This document shows positions 52,184 to 64,000 of a stretch of DNA of 64,000 nt, in pieces. The notes beneath the pieces are model-generated. The model ran no database searches, was not told where the DNA came from, and saw only the letters and a program-made list of their open reading frames with translations. How positions within the stretch are numbered: the first letter of the stretch is position 1; every line of letters begins with the position of its first letter. Source of the stretch: Gnomoniopsis sp. IMI 355080. Its lineage: Eukaryota > Ascomycota > Sordariomycetes > Diaporthales > Gnomoniaceae. The stretch covers positions 36,904 through 100,903 of the forward strand of contig JAPEVC010000133.1 of assembly GCA_027946555.1 (NCBI GenBank), read 5' to 3'. The translations under genes were made by a program, and so were the position numbers.

Positions 52184-54974
52184 ATGAGCAGGTGAATGGA
52201 CGTGAGGGGAAAAGAATTTGGGTGTCAAAGTCTGGCCTACACCATCATAACTTGTATTATGTATTCCCCAATGGCAGTGTCCCAGCAATAGGAGTTTCGA
52301 GGTGTTGATGTCTGCGGATAAGCAAATACAGGAGAGCGGTCCAGGTCGGTAACACGAAGAACATGAGCCCGCGGTTGCAAGTACCAAGCGGCCCCGGGGT
52401 TGCAAAATCATATGCGATTCTTCCTTTTTCACGGGGAAATCAATGAGGATCCAGGAGTTTGTCGACGTTACCGTGAATGTTCGTCGTGGTCTCTCCTATC
52501 GCTGTGGCCTCTCCGCAAGGCGCGGGCATAATCAACACTCCCCTCTGGACTCGGGGCGGATGCAGACGCCATCATCCTCTGATTCTCTGCAAAATATGTA
52601 GATCTGAGGTTGACCGTCTCGAGGTCCAATACAAGCCTTCCGATCTACCGACGCAAAGCTACTCGTCACCCAATATCAGACTGCGAAAGTACAAGGGCCG
52701 ACTGGGCACTATTAGCAGGTTGAGTAGAGTCCATGAACGGTCGAGTCGTCACCAAGGCGATGTAGCCTCGACTCATTGACATCACCCATAGACATAGACC
52801 TACAAAGAGCTTCTGCACCGGACCTACCCTTTGCCTTGGCAAAACGTCAGGGAACCTTGTCCACGCTTCCATAGCATGTGGGCTCACGCCAACATCGTAG
52901 TTTACAGAGCGCACTGCCGATGAAGGGGTATAAGCATATAGTAGTGCACATCGTTATCATCGTCGTCGGGAACGGCGCGTTCAAAACGAGGGCACATCAT
53001 TGGGCCTTTGCCGACCTATTCATCCTAGTACAGGTACAGTGTCCAAGAGTTGGGGTGAAATAAGGTTGAGGAGAGCGATTACACCGGGGCCGACAAGTCA
53101 GCGTTGGTATCACCTGTAGTACAGAGGCTGAACCGGTCGATGTAGTAAAGTACCGGAGATCCAGCATGCGACACGATTGGACTCGGCATGTGTTGTATTG
53201 AATGATAGCTGCCTGAGATCCCGTCGATTGCCCCTAGCGGGCATCAACGCTTGCGTCAAGCTGTCTCACCCGAAATCTACCACCATCTAGAGTTGTTACA
53301 ATGCGACTGTGGGATTGTGAAGATCGCCCCCCCCCCCGGGAAGACTAATCCGACGGGCTGGGACGCGGTCGCAGATATGGGTGGGGTTCGTCGCGTTCCG
53401 AGGACCCTTACGGCTTCTCCCAGCAACAAGCCGAATACTACGTCCCAAGTAGATTCAGATCCAATGAATAGGTTGTGTTGACAGTGGTTTTGTAAGAGGA
53501 TACATGTCGTTCGTAGGTGAAGCTGGACTTCATGCAAAGCGAAGCTAAGTAATCAAGGCCATAGCATACGTGTATATGAGACAATTTGGCCAATCTGCCA
53601 CAGTCACAGTTGGCGTACCAAGGAACAGAGGCCGACTTGTTAATGAAGGGTAGCAACCTCAACTTTGTTCATTGGTGCGAGCCTGTGTCTGTGAACGCTG
53701 AAGGTATGGTATTGAACCCGCGTTGAAAAGACTGTCTAAAAGGCCTGAATGGAATGTGACGAAGCTACGTCGGTCTATGACGATCAGCGACGGCAAGCCG
53801 CGACGATCAAATGTAACCTCAGCTGATTCCCAACCTTTCCTGGAGAGTCAAGACGACCTCTGAAGGCGGGCGCCCAGCAACGGGTAAAGCATCGATCTAT
53901 GCCAGTGCGAAAACGCCCACGCCAACGGCGAAATAGGACAGCGGACGTCGATACACGCTGTGTAAAACACAACGCGATATCTGGCAATCTCTAACCTTGT
54001 GGTGTAACTTTGTAATGGTTTTCTTTTCGTCTTTCCAAGCCACCCGGGATTTCTTTCCACTTGGGAAGCATGCCACTGAGGTTGATCATGAGGTCGAGCA
54101 TGTGCTGCAGGGTGATTGCACGCAGAGCCAACACCTAAAATACCAATTGGCTGACTAGCGCCTTCTTCGCTCATGAACGTGACTTCTGGCGAGAGATGGG
54201 TAACCCAGGAGAAACGATCCGTCGACATGGTCGACATGATTGGGCGCCAAAACTGGCGAGAAGCTCGCTTTGAATTTGGCGCCCACCACATGTGCTCAGT
54301 TCGTCATTCTGTTGGAAGTCGGCAGTATGATGCGATACCGCTTGGTGAAGCGTACGAACACATATAGAGGATGTGGCTGTCAATTGACGTATGACGTTTG
54401 GATAAAAACCAAATCCCTTATGCCACGAGGAGTTGCCCTGCCCCGCCTCGCACCAGTCAGGCTACTGACAATTGTGTGCGGCCATGGCGGTAGCAACGGT
54501 CGTGGGGGGTTCGGGACTGAACGATTTGGTGAATCTCGCCGCCTCGTCTCGGGGTGGACGATGTGAAGGTTGCAAAGGTCGAGGGAGAGGGGATTGTGCG
54601 AGGGGGGAAAAAACCAAAAAGACCAACAAAAAAAACACGTTAGCGGCAAAAAGAGTTTTTTTCCCCTGTGGCACACTTTCAAGAGCTGCGAACCCTTGCC
54701 TTGAGCTGCTTAGGGCCCAAGCTCCCGCTCGGGCTCCATAATAAGTAAGCCGTGTGGGGGCCGAGCCATTCCAGCATGCGAACCAATCATGACGCATCTC
54801 GACGTCTGGCTGGCCGGCTGGATAGAGCTGCCAAAATCGGCAACCTCCATGGCGCAAGTCAGCAGCCTCATTCTCGTCGCGATCCACCCCGTAAGTCAGC
54901 ATTTCGTCATCTTGGATTGAGCCGTTACAGACGCGATTCATTCATTTACCACTGGCCGGCCCGGGCGTGCATCC

Positions 54975-55010
54975 GCAGAGAGAGAGAGAGAGAGATAGAG
55001 AGAGAGGGAG
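54975..55010. repeat. GA dinucleotide microsatellite
   Basis: Interrupted AGAGAG run in non-coding DNA (one GATA interruption). Confidence 0.8.
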
Positions 55011-57807
55011 GATTGCGGCAGAGGTGGGATTTCGCGGAAACTTTGATATCCTAAATTACACTATGTACCGGCCCAAGACAGCAGGTCGCGGCTAACGGGG
55101 GCTTCTAGAAATCTGCATAGAAAGAATTAGTTCGTGATCGTCAAAGTCGTGTCTCACGTTTTTCTCAAGGCGTATTGTTCCCGATTCCGGCCGTCTTATC
55201 ACGTATGTATGTACATATATGTACATTACATACACTGTCTAGGTATTCCCGGAATCAACCTTGAGAGGTGGGGACATTGGAGCAGCCAGACGGAGAGGAC
55301 ATCAACCCGCAGCTGGTTCCTTTTCTGCCTTGTGAGACCCGAGGAAAGGTACCAAAGAGGCGAGCGCAGAGTGGCGGGCTATGTGGGAGCGTCATTGATG
55401 ACCAAAAGCGATGGTCTTGAACCTCGAGACCTGTAAGCATGTTGCAATGCTGAGCGAAGCTGGCGAAGCGAGGTCATGATTCCCAAAACAAAGCCCTCAT
55501 CACATAGTCTGAGACATAAGCACGCTTAGATCCGTATGGACTATTTCCGATGTCATTTCGAGCATTCAACATCACCCAGCGGTGATGATTGAGGACGTGT
55601 AAGCTGGCATCAGATCGCCAAGACCTGGAGATTCAGGGATTCGATCGGGAAACATCGGAAGCCTTTCTGGGGAAATCGCGCGATGGGCAAGGGGATTTTG
55701 CGGAGAGAATCTGGGGAAAATGGATGCATTGGACGTCAATCAATTAACTCAAAATCCACGACTCTTGCTTCTTTCGGAGCATTTCGTTCTGCAGGATGCT
55801 TAGGACGTCTTGAACGTTCGGTGAAACGTGGGCAAGTTTATGAGAGAGAGACGTATCTCGATTTCTTGAAAGGCATCTCGGACCTCAAGTCCGTCCAATT
55901 ACCATGGCACGGGATAATTCTCGGACTTGGCCATGTTCCTTGACCAAAAAAGGAACACCCGAGGCCGCTTACCTACACGGGGTCTTTTGCCTGTCATTCT
56001 CGGAGTGTGTTTGAATCTCGATGCGCCTACATAGTAACGCCTGGCTGACGTCGGCGACGATCCGCGACAGCATGTAGTGGATACCTGGGTACAGTAGGAC
56101 AGTCAAGGAAACAAAAGGAGGAAAAAAAAATTGGGAAAATTTTCGAACATGTCCTGCGCACAGGGCCGGCGGACGGACGTGTTCCAGCAAGGCTTGGGCC
56201 CAAAGGTCTTTCCCATACTTGGCGACCGAATTGCTCGTGCCGTCTGAAGTGGAGATCCGCTCGCCCCTTGACCATCAACAGCAGGCCAACGTTTTCTTTT
56301 CGGCCCTTTCTTCATGGCAGGCATGGTCTTGTCTACTGCAGTACATATAAGTAAAGTACGTAGTACGTCCTAGGGTCCACAATAAGCCGGGCCAGGGGGG
56401 TGAGCTCCCTGGGCCCCATCGGGGCTTGTTACTCCATTGTATCACGAATTCCCCGGCGAGCAATCATTGGATCCGGTCATTTCGATTGTCTGAATGTTTT
56501 GCTCTGCTGTTACACAAAAATATCAAGGCCTTGCGGTTGTGTGCACAGCTCCATGGCCATGTGCCGCGTAACGTGACTGAGCCGCAGCCTGGGATACCTC
56601 ACAGACGAACTTTGGTCACTGATCAACCGTCAGCCAGCCACTTGTCTTGAAGGTATAGGCATCGGATGCCGAATATGCAGTTGGCGCCCAGCGCCAAAGC
56701 CTTGGAATAGGTAGCTGCCGAGTTCCAGCGTCTTCACTGCACACTGACCTTCTGAGTCGGACTTTATACATAGTACGATGGTAACAGCTGCCAGAAAGAT
56801 CCAGGTGAAATACAGGGGCATGGACCCGGCCAGGTCCATTATTTCGAGCTTATCAGACAGACGTGAGCTTCGGGTAGCCCCCGAGCACACGTCCAATAGC
56901 ACAACGTCAGCAATATAGTATAGTACGTGGGATTGTGTAGCACGAAAGCCTGTGCACGGTTTGAGCCGCCCGCCAAGCTTGCCCAAGAGAAAAGGAAACA
57001 TTCTGCACCTCGTCGCGCTGTCTCGGCGATAATAACAGATGCCAAGTATTAACTATGACGGCGAAAATGTCCAAAGCGTGAAACGAAACGAAGTTGGCTG
57101 TTAGATTGTGACAACTTGGACAGTGCTGACTCTATCTGATAAGTGGGCACACATCTGTGTAATGCGTAGGAGTGACAGTCCTCGGCACCGGAATGCACCC
57201 ACATCATCTTGTCGCTGTGTACCTTTCATCTTGATATGCTAGCGCGTTGGTGCTTGATCAACAGATGGATGTTGGCTCGGTCTGACTACCTGAACTCTGA
57301 GGTTCGGACATTCCCGCATGCTGCTATGATTTGGGGGCCCCATGGAGAGGCGCGAAAGTAAGAACACAATGCACATGGCCCAGCAGATCTTCTTGGCTTC
57401 CACGGCAGTGAGACGCGTTTTGACCGGCAGGCGTTCGTTGAGCTTGGTGGGACAGGCGGATCCTTAGAAGGGCTGATCCGACCAGGCCAGAAGGTGATTA
57501 TGATATTGGTTCGCACAGAACTTCGCACAGAACCTGACTGGGACCCTGAAATATCATTCAACAAGATGGCAGTGACGGAAGAATTCCATATCGCAGGGAT
57601 GCCCCAATGTTGATACTGGCTGGATGGCTGCATACGTTAGTCGGTCTACTACTATGGTACTATGGTAGCTTTCGGGACAAGTTGCCTGGGTTGCCCGGCT
57701 GAAACTGACAGGAGTCTGTGTTGCACCGACTACTGGTGAACCAATCAATGTATGTGCTACTACTAACGGCGGTCTGGATGAATTCGAGGTGAAAGAAGCT
57801 GCCAATG

Positions 57808-57818
57808 TACTATGTAGT
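57808..57818. repeat. TACTATGTAGT motif
   Basis: Eleven of twelve bases of the TACTATGTAGTA element; another ten-base copy (reverse) is at 56027-56036. Confidence 0.5.
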
Positions 57819-60572
57819 CCTCCGTGACGAACCTAGCTTGTCCAGTCCGCTGTGGTCGATGCGATGCACACAAGACAAGGACAGGAGGGTAGACCACGTT
57901 ACACATTCCGCACCACGTTAGCTAGCTGGCAGGCTGGCCGAGGTTGCGAATCGAGGGTACAGGACTGGCAGGACCGACAGGCAATCAGATTACAGAGCCG
58001 AAAGGGCTCCACGAGCTCATCAATCAGCAACATGGATGAAATGAAGCTTGGTCAAAAACCTCCCTCTCACAGCCGCCGTTACAGCGGTGCAGCTCCACTG
58101 GGAGGGACCTATTGGAGGTAGAGCTTGGAAGCGGGCGGGTCAACCCAGATCGAGAAGCTGCTGGTCGGTCGGTCGGCGCACAGAGGGCATCGTGAGGGGA
58201 TCGTCCTGAATGGGAACCAGGTCTCAAGTAGGCAGACGATAGCAGGACTATGTAGAAGCAGCGGCTAGGGCACCGCGACCACTGTTGATGACAAGCTGTG
58301 GAAGAATTGAAGACATGCGCTCAAGGCCGTATTGAACGTACAACTCAAACCCTGTGAAACATCACAGTACAAAAAACAAACAAGACGACCACCGACAATT
58401 GTGGCAGGAGATCTCGAGAGTCGAAGTGCAATAAGCGTAGAGTAATGCCATCGCGTACTGAATCGAAAGCAGCCGGCGGTACGACCGTAGCGAGTCGCGG
58501 GCATTCATTTCCAAGTCTGGTGGCGCCAAGGGCCGTAGTCCGTAAAGTGGGCTTCAGTGCCGCTGGAGCTTCTTTCAAGGTTCAAGGTTGCTTCAAGGCT
58601 GGTGTTCCGGCCACTTGCCAGCACCAGGCAGCCAGGCTACCCAGACATGTACTGTACTAGTCCTGTGTGTCTCCGGCCGACGGCTGTTCGAAAAATACCA
58701 CAGGTACACTGCTTATTTACTACTATAGTACGTTATGATGTGGTAGGCCGTACCATTCGTAGTGCGTTTTGTCTATTTCTGGGCTCTTTATTTAGGCTCA
58801 TTCTTAATCCGCACAATGTTGCACAGACATTTCGCAGCGTTGGTCTAGGCTGGGTACCTAGGCATGTGCTAACACATGAGCATGTCTTGACATGTCCAAA
58901 ATGGACGGGCGCATCAGCAGAAAGCGGCAAGAGGAATGAAGGAATGAAGAAGGTGGGGAGGCAAGGCAAGGAAAGGAAAGGAAAGGAAAGGAAACAAGAG
59001 GAAAGCAGAGGGGGACGCGCGGGAGAGCGAGCAGAGCGGAGTGCCAGGTGGGCTGCATCGCGAGAAGAAATCGCCCCGTTTTTCGCCTAGAAACGTAAGG
59101 CTTGGAAGATTGAAATTGGTGAACGATCGTGGGGGCAGTTGCGAGTGCAGGTGCAGCACATGGCACATACTTGTACCATGCTGCCATGTAACAGTACTAA
59201 GCACGCCAGTTCCGCCGGGTCCTGGTACACACAAGGGGCTCCTGTTGGCCCGCCAGACTGGCGTAGCCTCTACCATTTCCCGGATGGCTCCTGCCTACCT
59301 ACCTGAACCTGACTGAGTTCCGTACAGTGTCCTTATTCCGCCGAGTGTTGGATGGATTATTACGATTACCTGCCTACTCACCAGCACATGCAAGACTTGC
59401 TGACCTGGATTAGTACTGTTTACGAGTACATTTCTGCGGGTGCATGTGCCCACTCGCTGACGCTAGAACAAGTTCGCCGGTGCTGGTCCAGTGCTATTGC
59501 CATCGCTTTTGGTAGTCAGTGATAAAATACACCTGTCGTCCACCCTCGAACTCTTCTCTCGACTCTTTACACTTCACCCCCAACTACATCCCATTCCACT
59601 CCATCCCATCCCGTCCTGTCATCTTGGTTCTTGACAGAGTGCATCTTGCCTATTCATATATTATTACTGTGTACCATATGCCTCTGTAGCACCTTCATAC
59701 CGACCACACTGTGAAAGGCAGAGAAGCTTGGTCGTCGTCAACTTGCAAGGAAGCACCTCCGCGCAGCCTCCAGGTTGAGTCGGCTGTGACCTTATCCATC
59801 AATCAATCACACTCGCTCTCAGCCTTATATCTCCAACTCGAGATTTTTCTTGGCCTCTCCAAATCCTGCTACAGGAAACGCCTCCTGTGTCACGACCACC
59901 CACGCCGTCCCAAGGAACAAGTCTGTCGCCCTCTGACCGACTGGACCCGGCCACACCCGCCGGCGCCATCTCCCAGCGCGGCATAGCCCTACTCGTGGTG
60001 CACTACCGCACCGCAATCATTTCTCGCCCTTTTCGGCTGATAAAGTAAACGGACCTAGCGAATCTCCAACAGACCGTGGGGGAAAAAGAAGGCCCCGGCG
60101 ATCATTGCTCCAAACAAGGGTCCCGACACACGACCCTCATCGGCCGTTTCTTCAAGGAACAGGGTCCTTGAATAACCACATCGAGTAACCTTGCTGCATC
60201 CCAGCTCACGACTGCACTCTGCATTGGTGTTTTTTCCTCTATCCAACGCCAGACCCTCGCCTCATCTCGCCTCGCCGCGACGGCGCCGCCGGCCTTCTTT
60301 AACCTTTCCTTTTGAGCTCTCGCAGTCCCTCTCGCATTTATACCGCTTCCACTTTTCCTTTGGACCGAAAGCGGAGCCCAGCCCTCTCTGCCTGTCTGCA
60401 AGCTTTACCAGCTGTTCGGGATCTACTCCCACAACATATCGGCATTGAAACAGACATCCAAGATTTTCTGCAATCTCCATTCATTCACATTGTTTCAATC
60501 GATCAGCGAGCACTTCCGTTATCACGGTACTTGCTTTGCTTTGATCTGCGCTGCGATTCGCGCTCAACATCA

Positions 60573-60617
60573 ACATTATCATTATCATCATCATCATCAT
60601 CACCACCATCATTGTCA
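60573..60617. repeat. ATC/ATT-type microsatellite
   Basis: Tandem CATTAT then CATCAT and CACCAT units in the presumed 5' leader of the copper-fist gene. Confidence 0.7.
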
Positions 60618-61286
60618 TCTGAATTGAGATTGGATAACCTCGCGCAAGTGGGGTCTTCTGATCTCCCCGTTCTTACAACGACCAACGTCAATACCAAACC
60701 CTTCAACAGCTCTTGCTGAACGGAGTATCGGCGGACTACTCACCCAAAAGACAAACACCAAAAAGACAAATTTCCACTCAATCCTTTTTCAGTCGTCTCT
60801 TGATTTTCCTCGGGCTTTCTTTCTTTGTCTTGCATCAACAGGAGTCTTGGTGAGAGGAACTCAAAAACTATATTGTTTTACTTCGAGATACCCAGTTCAA
60901 TGTTTCTTCAACCACTTCAGTAGCTTCTTATTCGGGGTCGGCTCTTATTTTCCCTCACACTTTTGGTTTCGTTCGACCTTTCCAGCTTGCCCCTCGATCC
61001 GAATCAGGGATATTACGCCTTGGGAATCTCCTTGGAACCTCAGCGGGCCCCAAATCGTCATCTCTCGAGGCCCACGCTCCTGCAGGTGCCATCAGCAAGC
61101 CCCACCAGCCCACATCCACCACTGGCAGGTGACTCGCGACTTCGCTGCGCAATACCGAATAAAGCGCGACAGAAACACCTTGTCCTTCAGGTGCTGCTCG
61201 ACTCGCCCACCTACCCAAAGACGAACTGTAGTCACATTCAACTGTCACAATTGTCGCCTGACCCTCTGCTGTGGACCAAACAGCCA

Positions 61287-62650
61287 ATGACCATGTTCAA
61301 GGACGGCGAAAAATGGGCTTGCGAGTCCTGCGTGAGAGGTCATCGTGTCAGCAATTGCAATCATACCGGTGAGCAATATCTGTGCAACCTTCCCGATTTG
61401 CTGGCAGCTGTAGCTGCAGCAAAATGCTGTCACTCCGTGAGAGGGGGCTTCCTAGATTGGGTTCCTGACTTACTAACGCGACCATATTTCCAGAACGGGA
61501 GCTTATACACATCAAGAAAAAAGGTCGGCCTGTTTCGCAATGTGAGCATTGTAGAAACATGCGTCGGTCCAAGGGGGCCCATCTCAAGTGCGACTGTGGC
61601 GAAAAGCTTGCGAAGTGCCAGCACCTGCGCCCCCCACCTCTCGAGGGACATCGTGACACGTGCTGTTGCAATCATGGTAAACCATGTACATGTGCTCATA
61701 AAAAGGAGCAGCCTCAGCTCGATACCGTGCCTGAGTCCAACTCGGATAACGAAGCTAGCTCGAGCAGCGGCAGCAAGATTTCAAAATCCGCCCGGAAACG
61801 TCAATCGCGAACGAGCATCCAGCACGCCGACGGTATCTTATCCTTTGATGAAAATGGTTATCACAAACCCACATATAAACACGTAAAACCGCACCAGAAA
61901 GTTGGCCCTTACTCCCTCGATCGGGCACATTCGAATCGAAGCGCAAGCAGTTTGGAGGAGCTCGGGGACGAGATGTCACTATCGCAGGCAAACGGACCAC
62001 GCTTCGCGGAATCGGAATCGGCTTCCCCGTTAATGAACGCAGTTTCCTCCATGGCACATTCGACTACTTCGTTGCCTCTACTGGACACGGCTGCTGCGCG
62101 AAATTGGGAGACACCACAGTTTAGCAACATGTTTTCTGACGATCCGACGGATCCGCCGATGATGAGTGCTGGCCTCGTCCCGCCAGATGTCACCTGGTCC
62201 ACTTACGCTCCTACCTTCGATTACACCAATCCTGACAAACACTATGCTCCCTCGAACTTCAGCCAAGGCACAAGTTTCTTTGACCACCATTCTGCTTTGG
62301 CTTCTGGTGAGGTTTCCGAAGCCGAGGACCTGGGTCAACTGACCAAGGAAGACATTGACTTCGATTTTGTTGGGAGATTCAGTCGCACCAACACCGGCAG
62401 CACTGGCTTAAGCTATCACCCATCTCAGGAGAATTTGACTCTAGATTCGTGCATGGGCAGCGCGACGGCTGTAGAGTTTGCGAAGCTGTTTAACAAGGAA
62501 TTGGACTCTTTTCAAACGAGTGCCGCCGTCGCGCCTTTCCTCCCTGCTGATTCGGAAGAATCATCAACATTTCTCGAATCATTGTGGCCGGTGACACAAA
62601 CGACGCGGGAAGCAGAGGCGGGAATGAATGATCCCAACTTCTGGTCATAG
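61287..62650 (+). CDS. Copper-fist transcription factor (Grisea/Cuf1/Mac1-like)
   Basis: Two exons, 61287-61368 and 61494-62650, give 412 residues; the 125-bp intron has a GTGAGC donor, a perfect TACTAAC branch and a TTTCCAG acceptor. The copper-fist domain occupies the first ~40 residues: MTMFKDGEKWACESCVRGHR with the zinc ligands C-x2-C-x8-C-x-H, then the minor-groove-binding KKKGRPVSQ motif and a CEHCR pair. Splicing joins NCNHT to ERELIHIKK as expected. Next come KCDCGEKLAKCQH and a cysteine-rich cluster, CCCNHGKPCTC (about residue 90), likely to bind copper(I). The rest is acidic and disordered, ending NDPNFWS. Such factors activate high-affinity copper uptake genes when copper is scarce, or metallothionein genes when it is high; the direction here is not readable. 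The frame remains open upstream to 60963 but lacks family sequence there. Confidence 0.9.
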
Positions 62651-64000
62651 CCAAGACCGCCGTCATATTAATTTGATGATCACGATCAACGACACTGTGC
62701 TGCGGTGTACAGAAGGCTCATGCCTCTTCCGGGTTGTCACCTTTGGGTTTGTCTGCTAAAGACTGTTGTCAAAATTCGGGGTACGACGACCATGTATACA
62801 CACTCAAGAAGATTATGGAGGGGTGTCCAAAAGAGTTCCACCTGAAAGTGTGCATTTTCTTTCTACAAAGCTGTGGGAGCAGCGACGGTGCTATGGCACT
62901 TACTCTGTCATTCAATTAAAGAGCCAGCGACGCATCAAAATTATTTCAATTTTAGAGGGAGCCACTGCATTCATGAACCTAGAAGGCCTGGGCTCACATG
63001 AAGCAGGAATACAAGTGCTCAAAACTCACATGGACAGCGTACATAGATGCTACGAGAACTCTAGAGATAGACATGAGATGGATCACCCGTTGGAGATAGC
63101 CCACGCCTTGACCATCTTCTTACATGACTTGCCAACTGTTTGGGAGCTGGCGGTCAAAATATCAAAACCAACAATTCGAATCCTATCCTACCCCATACTT
63201 TCAAGTATATTGCATATGTGAGCGTGTTGGCTTTCCTGCAAGGACGGGAGTTACCCTGCTATTGCATCAGACTCTATCAGTCTCTGACCATAAGCAAATG
63301 CTGGCAGCTGCAGGACCCGCCTCAGCTCTGTCAATACAAAGAGCGACTTTACGTCCCACACGAGGCCTGTCAGTGGGTCAAACTAGAGATCTTCTGATTC
63401 AGCGGCCTCTTGCTAGACAGAACAGCTTTGTCCACATTCCCCTCGCGTGGTTCGTGCGGCTGCAATTCCCAGCGGACCGCCCAGATCGCTGGGCGGCGCA
63501 GAATGACGTCTGTCAGTAGGTCTTCTCCCAGCGTGGGGAAGAGGAAGGGGGCGGTCGGGGAATAGGGCGCCCCAGCAGCGAAACCGCAGTCGTCGATGAA
63601 GTTGAATCCACTATCATGTCACCTGCCTATACGTATAAGGTCTGGGCAGTAGGCCTTGTTCGTGGGGTCCGGTGGCCCGGCCCACAGGATTTGTGTTCTT
63701 GGCAGATCTGGCGAATCTGTCGCGAAAAAAACTTAGCAACTGAGCTTGATGGTCTTTGACTGTGATGATTGGTATCGGAAAACTTTTGGGTGGAATTGGA
63801 AGCCATGGCATATGGAACACTTGAAGTCGAGACCTTGATGAGTGGCTCGCAAGAGTATTCTCCGTCCAGCAGATCATCGCACTTCCTTGCGTGGGTGCCC
63901 CGTCTCAGCGGAGCAGTCCGAGCTCGTGGGACAAAGGCTTGCTTCTGATGGATCTTGAGCTGTATCTCTGAGGCGCAGGAGGTTGGAGTCACGTCGGGGG
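62651..64000. other. Region downstream of the copper-fist gene
   Basis: 1.35 kb to the window edge. Short frames on both strands, including one of 121 codons on the minus strand (63627-63992), show no recognisable domain. No gene can be supported. Confidence 0.45.

Larger units (their letters stand above)
52184..61286. other. Nine-kilobase gene-free region
   Basis: No coding sequence that I can support on either strand. Visible features: an 11-base C run (53327-53337), a GA dinucleotide repeat (54975-55010), TACTATGTAGT-type motifs at 56027 and 57808, an AAGGA-type repeat near 58966-58994, and an ATC-type microsatellite near 60573-60617. From about 59560 the DNA becomes C/T-rich and contains many short upstream ATG frames, suggesting a long leader of the copper-fist gene. 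No transposon ends or transposase are recognised. Confidence 0.55.

Noticed and set aside
53848..54291. 147-codon minus-strand frame in the 9-kb gap
   Set aside because: No domain, no splice context and composition like random frames around it.
52184..59500. Possible degraded transposon in the 9-kb gap
   Set aside because: No transposase or reverse transcriptase motifs, no terminal repeats, no AT-rich decay.
63627..63992. 121-codon minus-strand frame near the right edge
   Set aside because: No recognisable motif, and the window ends before its context can be judged.
1..64000. CRISPR arrays, tRNA or rRNA genes, bacterial-type operons and defence systems
   Set aside because: No regularly spaced repeats, no tRNA B-box in a plausible cloverleaf, and all gene structures are fungal nuclear.

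Overview
The window is core chromosomal DNA from a filamentous ascomycete (Pezizomycotina). The most likely class is Sordariomycetes, which is inferred from gene content and intergenic style, not proven. Introns are short (about 50-190 bp) with GT..AG ends and CTAAC/CTAAT branch sites. Proteins carry long disordered Ser/Pro/Thr-rich tails, and start codons sit in fungal contexts downstream of CT-rich leaders. Typical filamentous-fungal families are present: a hybrid phytochrome kinase, a copper-fist activator, a Zn2Cys6 factor and a DUF7707-type secreted protein. There are no tRNA or rRNA genes, no recognisable transposon, no secondary-metabolite cluster and no bacterial-type system.

Layout from left to right. 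The 3' end of the checkpoint-clamp gene rad1 (+) opens the window. A 1024-residue disordered protein of unknown function (+) and the APC/C subunit cdc26 (+) follow. TFIID subunit taf2 (-) is divergent from a candidate 50-residue micro-gene (+). Then come a SAS4-domain chromatin protein (-), an IQ-motif/SR-repeat protein (+), a PX-domain Ypt35-like protein (-), a small secreted cysteine-rich DUF7707-type protein (+), an ethanolamine/choline phosphotransferase (+), a 98-residue glycine-zipper membrane protein (+), a nuclear-looking acidic/coiled-coil protein (-), the PP2A activator rrd1 (+), a 1505-residue phytochrome histidine kinase (+), a small SET-domain protein (+), a Zn2Cys6 transcription factor (+) and a copper-fist transcription factor (+).

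These are independent housekeeping and regulatory genes, not an operon or cluster. Common themes are transcription and chromatin (TAF2, SAS4, SET, Zn2Cys6, copper fist), cell cycle and checkpoint (Rad1, Cdc26, PP2A activator), membrane lipid and vacuole biology (phosphotransferase, PX protein) and light sensing (phytochrome). Intergenic DNA is extensive: about 3.2 kb at the left, 4 kb at 22-26 kb, 3.8 kb before the phytochrome and 9 kb before the copper-fist gene. It is scattered with two recurring short motifs, TACCTAGGTA and TACTATGTAGTA.

I did not find a convincing new multi-gene system. The most interesting items are the putative micro-gene near 15 kb, the glycine-zipper protein with a perfect 26-bp palindrome upstream, the interspersed short palindromes, and an in-frame, stop-free intron in taf2. 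Exon structures were worked out by hand from splice signals plus protein-family continuity; no transcript data were available.
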